Positions 34,729 to 45,310 of a stretch of 64,000 nt of DNA are shown here, piece after piece. This stretch comes from Syncephalis fuscata (lineage: Eukaryota; Zoopagomycota; Zoopagomycetes; Zoopagales; Piptocephalidaceae). A model generated the notes under the pieces. It saw only the letters and a list, made by a program, of their open reading frames with translations, did no database searches and had not been told where the DNA came from. The first letter of the stretch is position 1, and each line of letters starts with the position of its first letter. Where the stretch lies: the NCBI GenBank assembly GCA_025786725.1, contig JAHLTZ010000042.1, positions 1 to 64,000 on the forward strand, read 5' to 3'. Position numbers and translations under genes: made by a program.

Positions 34729-37144
34729 ATGTCAGCTGGTAAGAGCACTATAGCTTGAATCTTTCAGTTATTGACAGAGTATACAATAAATATGACTATT
34801 ATAGCGCGTAGAAAGCAAAAGAAGAGTTTGGGAGAGCAGTTGGCTAATTTGCTTGACCCAACACCTCAAGGTAAATATTACTAATAAACTGTCTAGTATA
34901 TAGTACATCGAACTAATTACGCTGCATATTATTATAATACTATAATTTGATAGATGTGGATCCAGAAGAGTTTGGAGAGACATTTCGTAACCGTACATTA
35001 ACAAATGTGGATAATGGATTGGCTCTATCAGATGACAATGATGATTATGATGAAGTGGAAGCCCGTGCTCATTATGTAGATGTTGGGTAAGTTATAATAG
35101 CATACTACAATATATAGATATAGATATACATATACATATACATATTAATCTATGTACAGGCGGAGTAATATGCGTAAAAACACCGAGTTTCTAATTGATG
35201 ATCCAAAATATGAGGGCAAATCGAAAAGTCGTGCCAATTTGTATGAATCAGATGATGATGTACTTCTTACTTCATCATCATTGGGAAGTGATGCATTTGT
35301 TACAGCTGAAGAGAATGAAGATGATAGTGAAGAAGAGGATGATAGTGAAGAAGTAAATGAAGATGAGGATGAGGAAGAAGGAGAAGGAGAAGGAGAAGGA
35401 GATGAAGATGAAGATGAAGTAGATGAAGATGAAAACATGGTAAGTAATAGCTTAATAAATTATAATATTTGTTATTCATAATAGACAGAATGAAACTATA
35501 AAAAATATGGATAATACGATTAAATTGATGGAAGTAGAAGAAAGGTAAGTAGTACACAATCCATGTTTAAATACAACATATTAATATGATAATATTAATA
35601 GGAAATTACAAAGTACCATATCTCAAGGGGCTAAATCTGATATCAGTAAAGGTATTGATGTTCGTCATCAAATGGTACGTATATAATATATAATATATAT
35701 TATTGTTATGGTAAATACTAACTGGTTATAGATGTTATGGGATAGTTTATTGGATACGCGTATTCGACTACAGAAATCAATAGTATTGGCCAATCAACTT
35801 CCTCAGGTATATATTGAGCTGTTAACCTATTATATACTAATATGGATATCTGTCTTAAATAGTCAGATGTATTTGATACGTTTGTTAAGAATATAGATCA
35901 ATCTACTACATTGGAGAAGACACAGCGACAGATAAATGGCTTGTTGGACGATTTAGTTGATCTACGTTTGGTAATTAAAATATAGATATAAAGATATACG
36001 CTTATATTATTGCATTTAGTGTATGATTGAGCAAAATACGACAATGGATATATCAGTGGATAGATTACGCCAAAAGAAACGACCTCATCGTGATGTGGAA
36101 GAAGAACCGCAAGCAGCTGTTGATACGGCAGCATCAGATATGCTAGAGAATATATGGACGGATATAAAGCGGTTGGAAACAAGGTACTGTAATTATTATT
36201 TGAATGTATATCATTTGTAACTATTTATTAGTTTCAAGCCATTTATGAATGATACACTTGAAAAGTGGAGTAATAAAGTGCAAATTGCTGCTGGTGTTCC
36301 ACTTAACAAAAAATTCAAGGCTATTAATCAGGTTGGTTGATATGCTTGTTGAGTTTAGTGCGTTAGTTGCTGATCGGTCAGTATAGGGCATTCGTGAACA
36401 AATCAACCAAGTACTTGCTGACAAAGAACGACTGGTAAAGCGAACTCAGCTTAAGCGTAATGATTATCAAATATTGGGCAAGGTAAGCGTATTGTAAATG
36501 AATGGTATATTATACTAACGATAGCAAACATATTAGATGGCCACACAAAGTGTCGATGAAGATAACAGTGCTAAATCATTGGACGACACAAATACTAACG
36601 ACCCCTTAAGAATTATGATAATGAAATATTTGATGATACGGACTTTTATCAGCAATTATTACGTGAATTGATTGAAAGCCGTATGGTGGATACAGGTAAG
36701 CGCATCAACAAATATAGATACAATGGCTGACATGGGGTTGTTTATTATTAGATGATCCGTTGGCTCTTGGTGTAAGATGGGCCGCGTTGAAACACCAAAC
36801 GAAGCAAAACAAAAAGAAGGTTGACACAAAGGCTAGCAAGGGACGAAAGTTAAGGTAAATAGCAGTGATGGGATTTATTTAATTATTTTCTTATTTTTTA
36901 TCTAATGACTATTTGATCTAGATATCACGTGCATGACAAGTTACAGAATTTTATGGTTCCTATTCCAGCTGGAACATGGCACCAAGAAATGACGGACGAA
37001 TTGTACACGTCGCTCTTGGGTCGTCGTTCTATCGAGTCGAATGAAGTGGCAGCGGCGACGACGACGACGAAGACGGCAATAGACTCCTCTACGGCGGAGC
37101 AAACAATTGCGGCGGATTTCGGTGGTCTCCGTTTATTTGGCTAA
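34729..37144 (+). CDS. AATF/BFR2 ribosome-biogenesis protein
   Basis: Homologue of human AATF (Che-1) and yeast Bfr2, part of the early small-subunit processome in the nucleolus. About a dozen short exons: a tiny first exon (MSA) then [35 protein letters not shown], a highly acidic block (35,300-35,435), then the conserved middle [17 protein letters not shown] and ANQLPQ, and the C-terminal block [16 protein letters not shown] with FGGLRLFG at the end, both family hallmarks. One base seems missing at about 36,602-36,608, between DTNTNDP and [20 protein letters not shown]. Divergent from NOP10. Confidence 0.88.
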
Positions 37145-38115
37145 ATGAACGAATTTGATCAATACACCAATGTCGTTTATCCTTTAAATAGACGAAAAAA
37201 TTAAATGATGCCAAGACATACTAATTAAATAAATACATTCATTTGCGTAAATCTTGTTTATTAGTGCTAGTATAATATAACGTAAATGGCATTGTTCTAA
37301 AACCAAGTAACAAAACTTTTGTATATCTAATGTTTTCACGTTTACTGGTTGGCTTTTGTCCATTTTATTGACTGTTCTTGTTTCAATGCGTTTTGAAAAT
37401 TTACAATAAAAAGCACTATTGTTGCACTACTATACTGGCTTATGATCGAATTATCGCATTGGTATTAATAAACCCACAAAACATAATCTAAGAACAAAAG
37501 ACTTGACCTTACAAATTACTGCCACATCTCAGTTTAGCTAGAGAAACAACATAAAGAAAGCATTGAGTACGCAATCTCCCTTAGTTAAACATCTAATGAT
37601 AATTATAGTAGAACATAGTACTATTAATAAATCAAAATATACGTTACATATTGTTTAAAAGTGTGTTCAAGTTGTACAATCTATATTTTATGTTAATACT
37701 ATTTATAAACGATTTTAAAAATGTACCATTATGTGCTGGTGATTTAACATTATTTTGAAACAATAAGATTTTAAGAATATTTATTGCATGGATTATTGCA
37801 TCAAGATCATTTATTGTTACAGCTTTACAATCAAGTTATAGTCTTAGTACCCTTGAATTATTGCTACCTTTTAATTCAAGTAGAATGCAAAGCGCGATTT
37901 AAGAAAATCTGCTTGTTATGCTTGCAATAATTTAGTATAAAGTCTCTACGACCACAACTGCTAGCTACCATATCTTCATCTACTACATCGTCTATTTCCA
38001 ACAACAATAATCTTTTTTATAGTATATTGCCGGACAGTATATTTACCATTAGTTATTTTTTTGAAGAATTTACATATTGAAGTACTGCTTTAATTTCCAG
38101 TATATATTATTCGAT
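37145..38115. other. intergenic, no gene seen
   Basis: Nearly 1 kb of AT-rich sequence between AATF and LPMO copy F. No frames of note, no repeat recognised. Confidence 0.5.
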
Positions 38116-38981
38116 ATGACCCAATTTAGTCGTTTTTACCTATGACGTTAGGCGCTGTAGCAATCATTGCGCTTTCCACCATTTCTAGTGTATACGCGCA
38201 TGGCTATCTTTCCAAACCAAGTCCTCGCGGAATTGAGAAACTCGCTACACAAATTGACGCACTTCGAAATCCAAACAACAATGGAATCTGTCGTGGTGAG
38301 CCGGCAGGCCAAGTTCATTCTATTGGCCATTCAGTGATACTTGAGTTTGAAATTAGTGTTAGACATGTTGGTGCATGCGAAGTCTATATTCTTGATGAAA
38401 ACCTTGACAATGCTCGTAGAGTTGATTCCAGAGATAAATGCTTTGCTGAGGAAGAAGCCCAATCATGGTCGATTACCATCCCATCGGATATTACAGGTCG
38501 TCATGTCATTCGATGGGTATGGAATGCTGCTCATCTAGTCACTGAAGTTGAACAATATGAACAATGTGTTGATGTAAACATTTCCAGCGACAATAGTCCC
38601 GATGAAGATGATAATGGCACTGACAATAATGCTTTTGATAATAGCATTTCCAATAACAATGCCATTATGAAATCTGATGTCGACCTTACTCCCGAAGAAG
38701 AAAAACTATTTCAGCCAATGCGTACTTTTCCTATCGGTAGACCCATAGGAACCTCGGTTATCGACACTGCCCCAGGTGTCCCGCATACCTTTGGTGAATG
38801 TAAAATTGGCGAACTAAGATGCTATGGCGATAGTTTTGGTCAATGCGTCAATGGAGCATTCTCATGGTCCAAGTGCCCCGTTGAGACTACTTGCCGAGGT
38901 AATGGAAATACACTTTACTGCGACAGAAGATCAGATTTTGATAACGGAGCAAAGAACAAAATACCTTTTATAAAAGGATAA
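38116..38981 (+). CDS. secreted AA11-like LPMO with chitin-binding module (copy F)
   Basis: Catalytic domain plus CBM, like copy A but well diverged. The open frame starts at 38,142 (MTLGAVAII), giving a short but adequate signal peptide. An upstream ATG at 38,116 (MTQFSRFY) lies one base out of frame; with one more base at the T run near 38,132-38,138 the leader would have exactly the length of copy A's, so 38,116 is probably the true start. Mature HGYLSKPSPRG, VRHVGACEVYIL (brace His) and VEQYEQCVDVNIS (axial Tyr) are kept. The usual CAAPG is CFAEE here. The linker is acidic Asn/Asp-rich instead of DTPAK repeats, and the C-terminal module (ECKIGELRCYGDSFGQCVNG, TTCRGNGNTLYC) keeps its cysteines and is followed by a short basic tail. 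Confidence 0.78.
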
Positions 38982-39872
38982 CATTGCGCGTAACATACTC
39001 TGATACAATGATTGCCGTTTTTCTAGTAGTATATATGTTGCACACCATCTATGTACGCCAATAAAATCGATTTTTAAAAAGGAAGTTTCAAAATAGGCTG
39101 TTTTAAATTATTAAACTATTAATTAAATCATTTTCGTTTATATCACATCATATCTTCTTGTAATGGCATTCACCGCAAAGCTAAATATTCTTTAATAATA
39201 CGTTCTCTTTTCTTGATAGCTGTTTCATTAGTAGTTTGTATTTGTTTTTCAATAAAACGTTTAGCTTAACATAACTACTGTTCCAATATTATTAGTACTG
39301 TTTCGCATATATTTTTGTATTGTGTTTTCTTTTGAGTTGCATTTGTCACAAGTATATTGCTGAAAGTCTTTTAACAAATAAAACACAATTGGCATATTGT
39401 TACTATTCTGTAATTAACTAAACTACGTAAATAAACAAAGTTTAAATTAAAACTATTGCATTTATTGTGATTAACTTTTCCATCAGTAATTTTTTTGCTT
39501 TGTATATTATTCAACAATATTATAAATACACAATACTGTTACTCAAATAATAATAAATATAACTTTTATAATCCAATTCATTTCGGTTATTATTAAAATT
39601 TATACAATTACAACTTTTGTTATAAATACGCTAATTTGAGCTATTGTTACAGGTTAAAGGCATTTGATACTGATGCTATTCTTTATTAATTGATATTAAA
39701 ACATTTGACTAAGCTATGAATTCTATTCCTTTTTCTCCATTGGTTACTTGGTCAATGTTACATCATTATATTACTAATGTTGTAATGTCATTCTTTTTAT
39801 TGAATCAAAAACAGTCCAAATTCTGTAATAAAATATAAAAGCATTTTTAAGCTATTACAGTGTTAGTGTGTA
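38982..39872. other. intergenic, no gene seen
   Basis: AT-rich spacer downstream of LPMO copy F. No coding potential or repeats recognised. Confidence 0.5.
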
Positions 39873-40250
39873 TTAAATAATCAAATATGCACTTAATACT
39901 TTTATTTGTACATCTCTTGGCTTTACATTTGGAAATGTAGCAACATCATTTGTAATAGATTTAGTAATAAATTTAATAGTATTATTACCAGAATTATATG
40001 AACAGTTATCAAAATGTATAATATTGTACTGGGTAATCTTTACTAGGTCAGTTTTCTGCTTTTTAGCAACCAAGACAAACTGAAATTTGTTGCTGGAACG
40101 GTCTTCGTAAGGACAAACAAGCTGTAATCTTGTTGAATCGCTACTTTTTCTCTTAAAATTGCAAACGTTGACAAGTTTAAGCTTGTTAACAGCGGCCCTC
40201 AGTTTTTCAATACTGTTAAATATAGTTTTTCTAAATAGTTTGGTAGACAT
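39873..40250 (-). CDS. MULE-transposase-like N-terminal fragment or domesticated gene
   Basis: Single-exon 125-codon frame. The pattern resembles the N-terminal DNA-binding region of Mutator-like (MULE/FAR1-type) transposases: a strand-rich zinc-cluster-like part with LVNVCNFKRKSSDSTRLQLVC, then IIHFDNCSYNS, followed by TKSITNDVATFPNVKPRDVQ, which is like the helix in front of the transposase core in that family. The DDE catalytic core is absent and the frame ends right after this point. It could be a relic, a truncated element or a short host gene. No terminal inverted repeats were found around it. Confidence 0.4.
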   Translation of the reverse strand: MSTKLFRKTIFNSIEKLRAAVNKLKLVNVCNFKRKSSDSTRLQLVCPYEDRSSNKFQFVLVAKKQKTDLVKITQYNIIHFDNCSYNSGNNTIKFITKSITNDVATFPNVKPRDVQIKVLSAYLII

Positions 40251-40588
40251 TGCATGTAATTGAAAAATACGTTTAGACTATTGCAGTTACTTGTGGCATA
40301 CAATAAAATAACGAAATATATGAATAAAAATATCGAAAATGAACTGTCTTTATTAATGATTTAATAATTTAAAACAATGTATTTTTTAAAATTTCTTTTG
40401 GTTTAACGTGTCAGTATTGTTGAATTCATAACTTCTATTATTAGTATTGTTTTCATTATATGTTTTATAATGCGCTATTACAATTATTACATTTTTTATT
40501 TCAATATCGCACACGGCTTTAAGTGATGTTTGACTATTTATTTAAAATAAACATGTTAAAAGTCATTTATGGTTTATCTATAAAATAA
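40251..40588. other. intergenic, no gene seen
   Basis: AT-rich spacer between the stop of the beta-trefoil-like gene and the transposase-like frame. Nothing recognised. Confidence 0.4.
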
Positions 40589-41101
40589 TTACGATAGTTT
40601 CTCAACTCTAACATACTGTGCTTGATTTTTATGGTCGCATTCTTTTACCCCATAGTTTTCGCTGTCTTGTTCCAAGCACACTCCATTCTTCTTGTATTTT
40701 TCATCGAAATCTAGTGGAATAAGCTTAATAAATCCCTTATATCTTTCATCTGTAGGCTCGTAGAAATTCCATGCTTGCTGTACACTCTTTACATTGCATT
40801 CGACCATAGATAAACTATTACTATTTTTATCATAGCTAAGACACTTGTTTGTCAAATTATATTTAAGTTGATAGTATCCAGCGATTTTAAAAACTGAGGT
40901 TCTTGTCCATTTAGTTTTAGCTTTAGTAGATCCACTATTTGAATATATAAATGGTACTTCTATACCCGATTTGTCTTTTACACCAACATAGGCATTTCTA
41001 AACGTCGACGGTCCAGGTACAATCTTGATTTCTTCGCCAAGTGAAGCTGGGATGGCAGTGACCAGCAGGGCAGCAGCGACAAGAGTTGGTAAGAGTTGCA
41101 T
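40589..41101 (-). CDS. secreted beta-trefoil (ricin-B-lectin-like) protein 1
   Basis: Small secreted protein of 170 residues without introns. Signal peptide MQLLPTLVAAALLVTAIPAS, cleaved near LGEE. The mature part resembles a single beta-trefoil domain: TNKCLSYDKNSNSLSMVEC then QQAWNF (Q-x-W-like) and later GVCLEQDSENYGVKECD, i.e. repeated C-L-x...V-x-x-C units with paired cysteines. This fold usually binds carbohydrates or proteins; the ligand is unknown. It lies head to head with a paralogue at 42,584-43,093, which shares the signal peptide and promoter almost exactly but not the mature sequence. Confidence 0.65.
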   Translation of the reverse strand: MQLLPTLVAAALLVTAIPASLGEEIKIVPGPSTFRNAYVGVKDKSGIEVPFIYSNSGSTKAKTKWTRTSVFKIAGYYQLKYNLTNKCLSYDKNSNSLSMVECNVKSVQQAWNFYEPTDERYKGFIKLIPLDFDEKYKKNGVCLEQDSENYGVKECDHKNQAQYVRVEKLS

Positions 41102-42583
41102 GGTTTCTAGTAGTGACGAATAAACTGTATTGGACCCAATGGTATTTCACTGAGATATTTGTTAGTAGAATATGTATAGCTGAATAGATGAGTAGTTGCA
41201 ATGATAATGTTACAAATAAGCACTTAGCTTGGTAATTTATATAGCAATTTTTTAAATATCCAGTATCCACCATCGTTTACATTAATTGTATGCCATCCAT
41301 CCGGCAATATTGCAGGTTACTGTGATAAACCATTTGCATTATAACAAGCCAATTCTAGACCGTATCAAAATCAAGAATTGCTGGTGCATTGCATACAGTA
41401 GACTATATTCTAGTTATAGCCAATGAAATTAACATATTGCTTATACTTGTTTTTGTCAATCAGGTAAAGCTATCATAGGATAGCTACATAGATAATCCAA
41501 GGCCTAATCCAATTTAGATAATATGTCCACCAAAATGGTCTAGACATAGTACTTGTTTTTCATAATAGTATGCAGCAAAGGCAATATCTTTTTACTGCCA
41601 CTGCTATTTGCAGATTAGCTCGTTTTATAGGTACTCTGTGCAGTTGCATAGTATTTATAGATAGCCATCTCTATACAGGCCATTGCAGTATACAGCACTA
41701 TCGAATATTTGATTACCGATGGTAACTGAGCTGTTTTGCATTTACACAGTATTTTAATAAAAACAGCTATGCAACCGTATGAATTTGTGTAGCATTGGCT
41801 ATATAAAAGTTTGTTTATTTCTAGATACTGTGCTGTAATCAGTAATTTCTATAACCTAGTTTTACTGTGACTTGCAAAACTCAATTCATCAAATGATTTG
41901 CTAGCCTGATAGTGTATTGATCAAAAACTTGAAATCATCTATACAGTTCAAAGTAATGCTGAATTTTGACAAGGCAATGATGCGCCTTAGCAATGTACAT
42001 TGAATCAGGATCTAATTGGCAGAAGTACAAAAATAGAATGTATTTTTGCTACATTAAAAATGGGCCCTTTGCACGGAACCAATAATAGTGAAGAACGCCG
42101 CCTTGGTTCGGTATAATTGCCAACAACAAAACAGGTAATGGTTCTAGATCATTTTGTTGATTTTATCCCTCGGCTAAGCCTATACCTTGTACTAATGCTT
42201 TAATCGCTATGATGCTGTCATTTACCTGTTTTGAAAACCAATCAGTATAGATACATAGCAATTTGGTCGGCTCTAATTTGTTAAAGCATGCTAATTCAAG
42301 CAACTATAGGCCTAATTTAAATCCAGTACAGACGTCAGATTAGCACAATGATGTATTGTCATTTTGAAGTGTACCATTGATGGCCAATAGCAATCCGGTT
42401 ATTGTGTGTATTGAATAAAATTTATTTTGCAGACACTAGTATATAAACTACCACAGTTAAGTGCTTATTTGCAACATTAATCGTTGCAACTACTTATCTA
42501 TTCAGCTATACATATTCTACTAACAAATATCTCAGTGAGATATCATTAGGTCCAATACAGTTTATTCGTCACTACTAGAAACC
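41102..42583. repeat. inverted-repeat promoter arms around a spacer
   Basis: The 5' flanks of the two beta-trefoil genes are inverted copies: about 41,102-41,240 and 42,445-42,583 share, in opposite orientation, AAACCATG starts, CAGTTTATTCGTCACTACTA, AACAAATATCTCAGTGAGAT, ATTCAGCTATACATATTCTA and AAGTGCTTATTTG. The central 1.2 kb shows only scattered similarity. A TATATAAA box lies at 42,440-42,447 for the right-hand gene. The central part holds no gene I can see. Confidence 0.75.
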
Positions 42584-43093
42584 ATGCAACTCTTACCAAC
42601 TCTTGTCGCTACTGCCCTGCTGGTCACTGCCATCCCAGCTTCACTTGGCGAAGAAATCAAGATCATACCTGGTGAAATTTATGCGGGTAATTCTATGTTT
42701 AAAAGCCATTATTTTGGTGTAGCAGGACAAGCTCCATACTTGTATCCAAACCATGCTGATACTAAAGAAAAATATACATGGACGAAAACACCAGTTCCTA
42801 GAAATTCGGCGTTTGTCACACTCAAGCATAGTGGTACAGGCAAGTGCCTTGAATATGGTTCGGGCGGGAGTGTGACTGTGGCCAACTGCGTAATCGGCAA
42901 AGAAGAGCAAAAATGGCAGTTTGAGAAGATAAATGCAAATGGTCATGACGGCCGTTGGAAAATCTTTCCATCAAAGTCTACGGTAGATCCAAAAAAGACT
43001 TACGATTGCTTGGAACGAAGCGATTCTTCTCTTAAAGTGAGGAAATGTAACCATACGGAAGAACGGCAATATTTTATACCTAATAGTCTATAA
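42584..43093 (+). CDS. secreted beta-trefoil (ricin-B-lectin-like) protein 2
   Basis: Paralogue of protein 1 in opposite orientation, 169 residues, no intron. The first 26 residues (MQLLPTLVATALLVTAIPAS, then LGEEIKI) differ from protein 1 at about two positions. The mature part is only distantly similar: GTGKCLEYGSGGSVTVANC, EQKWQFE (Q-x-W motif), YDCLERSDSSLKVRKCNH. Conserved cysteine spacing supports the same fold. Likely secreted; function not deducible. Confidence 0.65.
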   Translation: MQLLPTLVATALLVTAIPASLGEEIKIIPGEIYAGNSMFKSHYFGVAGQAPYLYPNHADTKEKYTWTKTPVPRNSAFVTLKHSGTGKCLEYGSGGSVTVANCVIGKEEQKWQFEKINANGHDGRWKIFPSKSTVDPKKTYDCLERSDSSLKVRKCNHTEERQYFIPNSL

Positions 43094-43971
43094 TAATCAT
43101 TTTATACGTAGACAATAAACAGTTTTTGTCTTGTTTATTTTAAATAAATAAAATAAGCATTATTTGAATTCTTGCGTACTGTTGAAATAAATAAATACGA
43201 TGACTATCGTAATAGTGTATTTTGAACTCATGTAATGCAAGTAATGTTGATAATAAAAGCTATGGACTTAAAAAGATCAGTTAGAATTCTGGAGTGTAAT
43301 TCTATTGGTAAATAGCCAACAAAGTATTTACGTGTCAGAGAATCATTATTAGTAGTTGTTGGCCCACAAGACAGTTATTCAAACAAAATAATAAAATATA
43401 ATAGTTATTATTGATAAATCATGCCATGTCACGTTAGAATAAGTGCTATCTACATTGATATTTTGTTTTTAAGCCGATTAAGAGACATGATAATGCTGAA
43501 TATTGGGCAAGTGTTTTACTGCCAAAAAGTATTAAAACAACATTTGTAATCTATTGCTAGTATTATGCAAAATATCTCAAATCATATGTTTTTGTTTATA
43601 ATTTACAACATCAAACAACTAATAAAACACTGGATCCGGTACTGATTTCAGCAATTGCGGCATTTCAATATCGGTTTTAGAGCAGGGAAAGTTTAATGAA
43701 ACCATCTGTAAGCAAGTTTTATTCATTATAAACAGCATTGCATTGATCGGAGTGTCAGCTGCTACGCGTGAAACCATATGCGTAGAAAATGATACTTCAT
43801 CTAATATTGTACTTGAAATGTTCTTGCATTGTTTGCTTCAATTATAAAAGAGATGATTTATTCAAGTGAATTTCAAAAAATACTACCAATTACAGCAATT
43901 TGCTTTATTTTCCAGCATATTCTATTATCAATCGTTTATCGATTTGACTACCAATTTTTATGATTATCACA
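43094..43971. other. intergenic, no gene seen
   Basis: AT-rich spacer between the beta-trefoil gene and LPMO copy G. No gene or repeat recognised. Confidence 0.5.
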
Positions 43972-44445
43972 ATGACTTTCTCTATTTCCTCTTATTTGGC
44001 CGCTTGCGTCTTGGCATTGGCTGCCATTAACATTTCTGGCGTTGCCAGTCACGGCTATATGTCCTATCCTCCGCCCCGTGGTATCGAAAAGAAGGATAGT
44101 GACGTTGACGCACTGAAGAGTCCTAATGTCGGCGGCCAATTGTGTCGTGGCGAGCCACCCGGTATCGTAACCGATATTGGTCATACTGTAACCTTGCAAT
44201 TCGAAATCCCCGCACCACATATTGGCAAATGTTCGGTCTATATTTTGGACGAGAATTTAAGCAATCCACGAAAAATTGCTGACAAGGATAATTGCGCTGC
44301 TCCTGGACAAACCGGACCATGGACCGTCAATATTCCTAGCGACATTAATGGACGCAAAGTACTACGTTGGGAATGGGACGCCGCACAGTTAGTCACCACC
44401 ATCGAGCATTACGAACAATGCGCCGATGTTAACATTAGTGGATAG
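43972..44445 (+). CDS. secreted AA11-like LPMO, catalytic domain only (copy G)
   Basis: Compact intact member: signal peptide (MTFSISSYLAACVLALAA), mature HGYMSYPPPRGIEKK, IPAPHIGKCSVYIL (brace His), CAAPGQTGPWTVNIPSD, RKVLRWEWDAAQ and EHYEQCADVNISG, then a stop. No linker and no binding module. The start at 43,972 is preferred over 43,960 (MIIT) because the relatives begin MT(R/Q)F. Codon use is richer in GC (GCC, GGC, CGC) than copies A-E. As an uninterrupted domain it is the best template for the family's core. Confidence 0.8.
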   Translation: MTFSISSYLAACVLALAAINISGVASHGYMSYPPPRGIEKKDSDVDALKSPNVGGQLCRGEPPGIVTDIGHTVTLQFEIPAPHIGKCSVYILDENLSNPRKIADKDNCAAPGQTGPWTVNIPSDINGRKVLRWEWDAAQLVTTIEHYEQCADVNISG

Positions 44446-45310
44446 TTTTCCATTTACAAGCTAGCAAAACGACCGTCTATTCTTTTGCTATGTATACAAT
44501 AATAATAAAGAAATCGTACTTTTAGTATACTTGATGATGCAATTAGCTTAGCCATGAATATCATTCTATTGATATATTCATATGCAGGTCGTAGGAAAAT
44601 CCATGCCTAGAGTGCATCATTGATATATTGATTTTAATCATAAATCCATTCCAGCTATGTTTATTATGATGCTAATACTAATGATGCAAATGGTTGTGCA
44701 ACTAGACCGTGCATCCAAGTGATCTTCCTTATTTCTTGGCAATTTTAATTGACCATTAACAATGTATATACTCAATTTTATTAAATATCAAACCAGCAAA
44801 TATTATAACAACTATGAGGACTAATATTAATTTATTTGTCTATACATAGTAACCAATAAGCAAAGCCCATTTCTACCTTAGCTGTGTATGATATTTGCCG
44901 CATGCCATCCCATTTTTCCGTTAACATCCCCATATAGCTGATTGGATGAAATGATCAAGTAAAATAGCCGGGGAATAGTTTAGAATTACAAGTAAGAGAA
45001 CTAGAGAGGAGTCACCGCGACAATATCAGGAATCAACGGAGTGTTAGAGGTCCGTTTACAAATGCCAGGCAGATACAATATATAATGGAGTTACAAGAAC
45101 AGCTATCGACTATTGCTAATACACTCATACAACCACTCAATTTCTACATTTCTACACACAGTCAAATACACACGCAAAATACACAGACTCAAATACACAC
45201 TCATACACACCATTTTGGGATCTTTACTTTTTTGTATTTCCCTTTCAGTTAAACTGATTGCATTACGCAGTATTCTTTGTTAAATTATATGCATTTCCTT
45301 TAGCGTTAGC
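44446..45310. other. intergenic with CA-rich stretch
   Basis: AT-rich spacer. At about 45,150-45,215 a run of ACACAC/AAATACACA-like units, probably part of the TOK channel promoter. Short frames here have no support. Confidence 0.45.

Noticed and set aside
35145-35438. Minus-strand Ser/Pro repeat protein
   Set aside because: Antisense to the acidic Glu/Asp block of the AATF-like gene, which produces Ser/Pro-rich shadows.
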